Source: CAISIP01 sp031367285 (lineage in GTDB: Bacteria; Pseudomonadota; Gammaproteobacteria; Burkholderiales; Burkholderiaceae_C). Taken from it: a stretch of DNA of 31,828 nt. A program made the position numbers and the translations under genes. Of this stretch, positions 28,459-31,828 are shown one piece after another (positions within the stretch are counted from its first letter, which is position 1; the number at the start of each line of letters is the position of its first letter). Below the pieces are notes generated by a model that saw only the letters and a program-made list of their open reading frames with translations, made no database searches and was not told where the DNA came from. Location: assembly GCA_031367285.1 (NCBI GenBank), contig JANLPN010000203.1, positions 1-31,828 on the forward strand, written 5' to 3'.

Positions 28459-30159
28459 ATGCCACCCGACTTGCACCACACCTGCCCCACACCGTTCGAA
28501 GCCGGAGACGGCAACCAGACCACCACGCTGGCGCAATGTATGGCGTTCTACGAAACGCTGGCGCGCAACTTTCCTGGCGTGTTGCGTTTGTTCCAGATCG
28601 GCGTCTCCAGCAATGGCGTGCCCCTGCACGCCGGGGTGGTGACTGCGGACGGCGTGTTTGACCGGGAGCAACTCAAGCGGGAAAAGCGGCCGGTATTTTT
28701 CAACAATAACGGCATCCATCCCGGCGAGCCGGAGGGTATCGATGGCTGCATGGCGCTGGTACGTGATTTTTGTACCCAGCCGCAGCGCCTGGCCGCTCTG
28801 GGCAACACCGTGTTCCTGTTTATTGCGGCGTACAACGTAGACGGCTGCCTGAACCGCGACAACACCTCGCGTGTGAACCAGGCCGGCCCCGAGTCCTTTG
28901 GTTTTCGTGCCAACGGCCTCAACCTGGACCTGAACCGCGACTTCCTGAAGTGCGACAGCCTGGAGGCGCAGGCCTTCAACCGCTTCTTCTGCGCCTGGGA
29001 CCCGGACGTGATGGTGGATACCCATACCTCCAATGGTGCGGACTACCACTACACCATGACCCTGATCCACACCCAGACCGACAAGCTGGGCACCGGGCTC
29101 GGACGATTCCTGCGCGACACCATGCTGCCCGCCATCTATGGGCAGATGGAACAACGCGGCTGGCCGACTTGCCCGTACGTGAATTGCAGCAAGGAAACAC
29201 CCGACCAGGGTATTGAGCTGTTTCTTGAAACGCCAAGGTTCTCCACCGGTTACGCCGCGCTGCACCACTGCATTGGTTTCATGCCAGAAACCCATATGCT
29301 CAAACCCTTTGCGGACCGTTATGCCGCCATGCGTGCGCTGGTGGAAACGGTGCTGGCCTTCACGGTCAGCCACGGCCCGCGGATCCAGACCTTGCGTCTT
29401 CAGGCGAGGACGGACGCCGCCACCAGAACCGAATGGCCCGTGTCGTGGCGCACGGACCGCACTCGCCCGTCCAGCTTCCGCTTCAAGGGTTTCAGGGCCG
29501 TCCACAGCCCAAGCCTGCTTGGCAACTACACGCGTCTGGCCTATGACCGCAACCAGCCCTGGGAGAACGACATTACGGTGTTTGACCGGTGCGTGGAAGA
29601 TGTGGTGGTTGCCGCGCCCAGGGCCTACCTCATACCGCAGGCCTGGCGCGAAGTGGTGGAGCGTTTGCAGTGGAACCAGGTGCAGCTGGAGCGTATTGCG
29701 CTTGACCAAAGCCTGCAAGCCCGCAGCTACCGTATCCAGTCGTTCAGTCCACGTGGTGGCCCCTATGAAGGCCATATGTTCCACGACCGGATTGAGCTTG
29801 CCGCGCACAACGAGACCGTATTGGCCCGGTCCGGGGACTATGTGGTCCCCCTCAACCAGGCCAACGCCCGGTATGCCGTGGAAACGCTGGAACCCCAGGG
29901 GCACGACAGTTTTTTCCGCTGGGGGTTCTTCAACAGCGTGTTGGAGAAGAAGGAGGGGTTCTCAGACTATGTGTTCGAGGACACGGCGCTGGTCATGCTG
30001 CGTGACGAGCCGGGCCTGCGTGAAAAATTCGAGGCGTGGAAGATGGCACATCCCGAGTTGTTGTCCAACCAGAACGCCGTGCTGGGCTTTATTTTTCAGC
30101 ATGGCCAGCGCTTCCGCGAGCCGTCATGGCAACGTTACCCGGTAGCGGCGCTGCTCTGA
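28459..30159 (+). CDS. M14-family zinc carboxypeptidase-like protein
   Basis: The 566-aa protein has an N-terminal M14 domain. Zinc ligands are H87 and E90 in NGIHPGEPEG and H189 in VDTHTSNG, with the substrate-binding AAYNVDGCLNRDN and LDLNRDFLK between them. A candidate catalytic Glu is in FMPETHM. The C-terminal half (about 310-566) is a beta-rich region I do not recognise. No signal peptide is seen, so a cytosolic role in peptide or amide turnover is likely; the substrate is unknown. It lies 49 nt after betC on the same strand. Confidence 0.85.
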   Translation: MPPDLHHTCPTPFEAGDGNQTTTLAQCMAFYETLARNFPGVLRLFQIGVSSNGVPLHAGVVTADGVFDREQLKREKRPVFFNNNGIHPGEPEGIDGCMALVRDFCTQPQRLAALGNTVFLFIAAYNVDGCLNRDNTSRVNQAGPESFGFRANGLNLDLNRDFLKCDSLEAQAFNRFFCAWDPDVMVDTHTSNGADYHYTMTLIHTQTDKLGTGLGRFLRDTMLPAIYGQMEQRGWPTCPYVNCSKETPDQGIELFLETPRFSTGYAALHHCIGFMPETHMLKPFADRYAAMRALVETVLAFTVSHGPRIQTLRLQARTDAATRTEWPVSWRTDRTRPSSFRFKGFRAVHSPSLLGNYTRLAYDRNQPWENDITVFDRCVEDVVVAAPRAYLIPQAWREVVERLQWNQVQLERIALDQSLQARSYRIQSFSPRGGPYEGHMFHDRIELAAHNETVLARSGDYVVPLNQANARYAVETLEPQGHDSFFRWGFFNSVLEKKEGFSDYVFEDTALVMLRDEPGLREKFEAWKMAHPELLSNQNAVLGFIFQHGQRFREPSWQRYPVAALL

Positions 30160-30314
30160 GGCGTAAGCCATTCGTTCGAATCGGCGTTGCTGGCGCGGTA
30201 CCAGCGCAGGTCGAGGCGCGGCGTCTGAAGAATACCGTGCGGCTGTTGTCCATGGAGATACGGCTGCTGTAGTGTCCCGGCGGGCGGATGCCAGGCAATT
30301 TTCCGTCGCCCGGT
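30160..30314. other. Convergent intergenic gap without recognised gene
   Basis: The 155 nt between the M14 gene and dnaE2 contain no terminator hairpin with a T-run and no gene I can support. A minus-strand frame crosses it but has no family resemblance. It could be a decayed fragment. Confidence 0.4.
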
Positions 30315-31828
30315 TCAAAGAAAATCCCGGCTCAACGTGGACAGGCTTCCCAACAAAGGGGTCAGGTCCTGCAGGCGCCTGGCTATCAGATGGCGCACCT
30401 CGCCGCCGCTCTCCACGTCACGCTGCCATTGGCCATACACCGCGAGCAGGCGCGAGTTGAGCAAGGCGCCGCGCTGTTTCTCGCGCAGGCTTTTCCAGAC
30501 GATGATGTTGACGCTGCCGGTCTCGTCTTCGAGCGTGACGAAGATCACGCCTTTGGCCGTTTGCGGCTGCTGGCGCGTGACCACGATGCCACAGGCACGC
30601 ACCAGGCGGCCGTGGGGGGTATCGCGCAACTGGGCCGCGGTGAGCAGTTTCATCGTGGACAGCCGGCTACGCAGCAAGGCCACTGGGTGGGTACGCAGGG
30701 TCAACCCGGTGGCCGCGTAGTCGAACACCACTTCGGCGCCTTCGCTGGCGGCAGGCAATTCCAGCCGCTCCTCGTCTACCGGCACGGCTTTGAACAGACC
30801 AGGCGCAGGCTTGAGGGCCGAAGCCTCCCATACCTGCTGGCGCCGGTGGCCTGACAAGGCCATCAACGCGTCTGCGCTGGCCAGGGCCTTGAGATCACCC
30901 TGGTCGAGTCCGGCACGCAGGGCAAGGTCTTCGGTGCTGGTGAAAGGGGATTCGGCGCGTGTATCGGCAATGCGCCTGGCTGCCGCTTCTTTCAGTCCGG
31001 AAACCATACGCAGACCAAGACGTACAGCCGCCGTGTGTTCGACGCAGTAGCCGTTGGGCCCGAAACCTGGTGTCGCCTTGTCCAGTTGCTCCAGCGTGCA
31101 GTCCCAGTGGCTGTGCATGACATCCACCGCGCGGACTTCGACGCCGTGGCGCTTTGCGTCCTGCACCAGTTGCGACGGGCTGTAAAAACCCATGGGTTGG
31201 GAATTCAGCAAAGCGGCGAGAAAACAGGCAGGCTCATGGCGCTTGAGCCATGAACTCACATACACCAGCAGCGCAAAACTGGCGGCATGGCTCTCCGGGA
31301 AACCGTATTCGCCAAACCCCTCTATCTGGTGGAAGATGCGCTGCGCAAACTCTTCCGTGTAGCCATTCTTGACCATGCCATGCACCATGCGATCGTAGAA
31401 CTTGTGCACGCCACCGGACCGTTTCCACGCCGCCATGGAACGGCGCAGCCGGTCGGCTTCGTCCGCCGTGAAGTCCGCGGCATCCATCGCGATCTGCATC
31501 ACCTGTTCCTGGAAGATCGGCACGCCAAACGTGCGTGCGAGCGCCGGGCGCAAGCGGTCGTCCGACAGGCCTTCCCACGCGATGCCCCGCCTGTTTTCAT
31601 CGCGCCGCTTGAGGTAGGGGTGCACCATGTCACCTTGTATCGGGCCGGGCCGCACGATCGCCACCTCGACCACCAGGTCGTAATAACACTCTGGCCGCAA
31701 ACGCGGCAACATGCTCATCTGCGCCCTGCTTTCGATCTGGAACACGCCTACCGTGTCGGCGGCGCAGATCATTTTGTAAGTGCCACTGTCTTCGGCTGGA
31801 ACGTCCTGCATCAGAAAGCTGACGCCAC
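30315..31828 (-). CDS. dnaE2: Error-prone DNA polymerase DnaE2 (ImuC), C-terminal part
   Basis: The frame is open through the right edge, so the N-terminal PHP domain and most of the palm are missing; 504 codons including the stop remain. GVFQIESRAQMSMLPRLRP and YDLVVEVAIVRPGPIQGDMVHPYL separate DnaE2 from replicative DnaE. Fingers (IFQEQVMQIA, ADRLRRSMAAWK) and EYGFPESHAASFALLVY follow. A helix-hairpin-helix region (about 30870-31020) precedes an OB fold (GIVVTRQQPQTAKGVIFVTL). It ends LSRDFL. It acts in damage-induced mutagenic synthesis, normally with ImuA and ImuB; these would lie outside the window. Confidence 0.93.
   Translation of the reverse strand, partial: GVSFLMQDVPAEDSGTYKMICAADTVGVFQIESRAQMSMLPRLRPECYYDLVVEVAIVRPGPIQGDMVHPYLKRRDENRRGIAWEGLSDDRLRPALARTFGVPIFQEQVMQIAMDAADFTADEADRLRRSMAAWKRSGGVHKFYDRMVHGMVKNGYTEEFAQRIFHQIEGFGEYGFPESHAASFALLVYVSSWLKRHEPACFLAALLNSQPMGFYSPSQLVQDAKRHGVEVRAVDVMHSHWDCTLEQLDKATPGFGPNGYCVEHTAAVRLGLRMVSGLKEAAARRIADTRAESPFTSTEDLALRAGLDQGDLKALASADALMALSGHRRQQVWEASALKPAPGLFKAVPVDEERLELPAASEGAEVVFDYAATGLTLRTHPVALLRSRLSTMKLLTAAQLRDTPHGRLVRACGIVVTRQQPQTAKGVIFVTLEDETGSVNIIVWKSLREKQRGALLNSRLLAVYGQWQRDVESGGEVRHLIARRLQDLTPLLGSLSTLSRDFL

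Noticed and set aside
30089..30298. Minus-strand small protein between the M14 gene and dnaE2
   Set aside because: Arg-rich, no recognised motif and partly antisense to the M14 gene end; not supported as a gene.

Overview
The window looks like a chromosomal segment of a betaproteobacterium, most likely Burkholderiales and probably a Comamonadaceae (Rhodoferax/Polaromonas-like) genome. This rests on gene content and order: mrcA divergent from pilMNOPQ-aroK-aroB-dgt, cyaY / lptM-lysA, cytochrome c4-msrP-msrQ, engB, and paired lipid A acyltransferases divergent from metK. The taxonomic call is inference; no marker RNA is present. Genes are densely packed and no rRNA, tRNA, CRISPR array, insertion sequence or prophage was seen.

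Layout. 1-8107 (minus): type IV pilus assembly genes pilM, N, O, P, Q, then aroK, aroB, dgt and the first codons of a membrane protein running off the left edge, all joined by 4-nt overlaps or short gaps. 8377-10776 (plus): bifunctional PBP1A. 10784-12639: cyaY (minus), and lptM-lysA (plus). 12647-15063 (minus): cytochrome c4 and the MsrPQ periplasmic methionine sulfoxide repair pair. 15133-15861 (plus): EngB GTPase. 15824-17537 (minus): two tandem LpxL-type acyltransferases. 17714-18892 (plus): metK.

18857-19156 is the most unusual DNA in the window. The end of metK, encoding KAQALRNAAGL-stop, is followed by two further in-frame-readable versions of the same tail (KAAALRAAAGL-stop and KAQALCTAAGL-stop). 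Each tail is the 5' half of a palindromic unit of about 66-70 nt that can fold as a closing stem around three hairpins. The closing stems differ in sequence but keep pairing in the first two units; the third unit is decayed. Further perfect hairpins lie between the units.

19155-26772 (minus) is a tightly spaced four-gene block: a degenerate HD-GYP-like protein, a cyclic-nucleotide-binding/patatin protein, a single-module NRPS (C-A-PCP-TE) and a TVP38/VTT membrane protein. It reads as one operon that could sense a nucleotide signal, process lipids and make a small acyl-amino-acid or peptide product. The function is inferred and I do not recognise it as a named system.

26895-30159 (plus) carries a choline-sulfatase (betC) and an M14-type metallopeptidase. 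30315-31828 (minus) is the C-terminal part of the error-prone polymerase DnaE2/ImuC, cut by the right edge.
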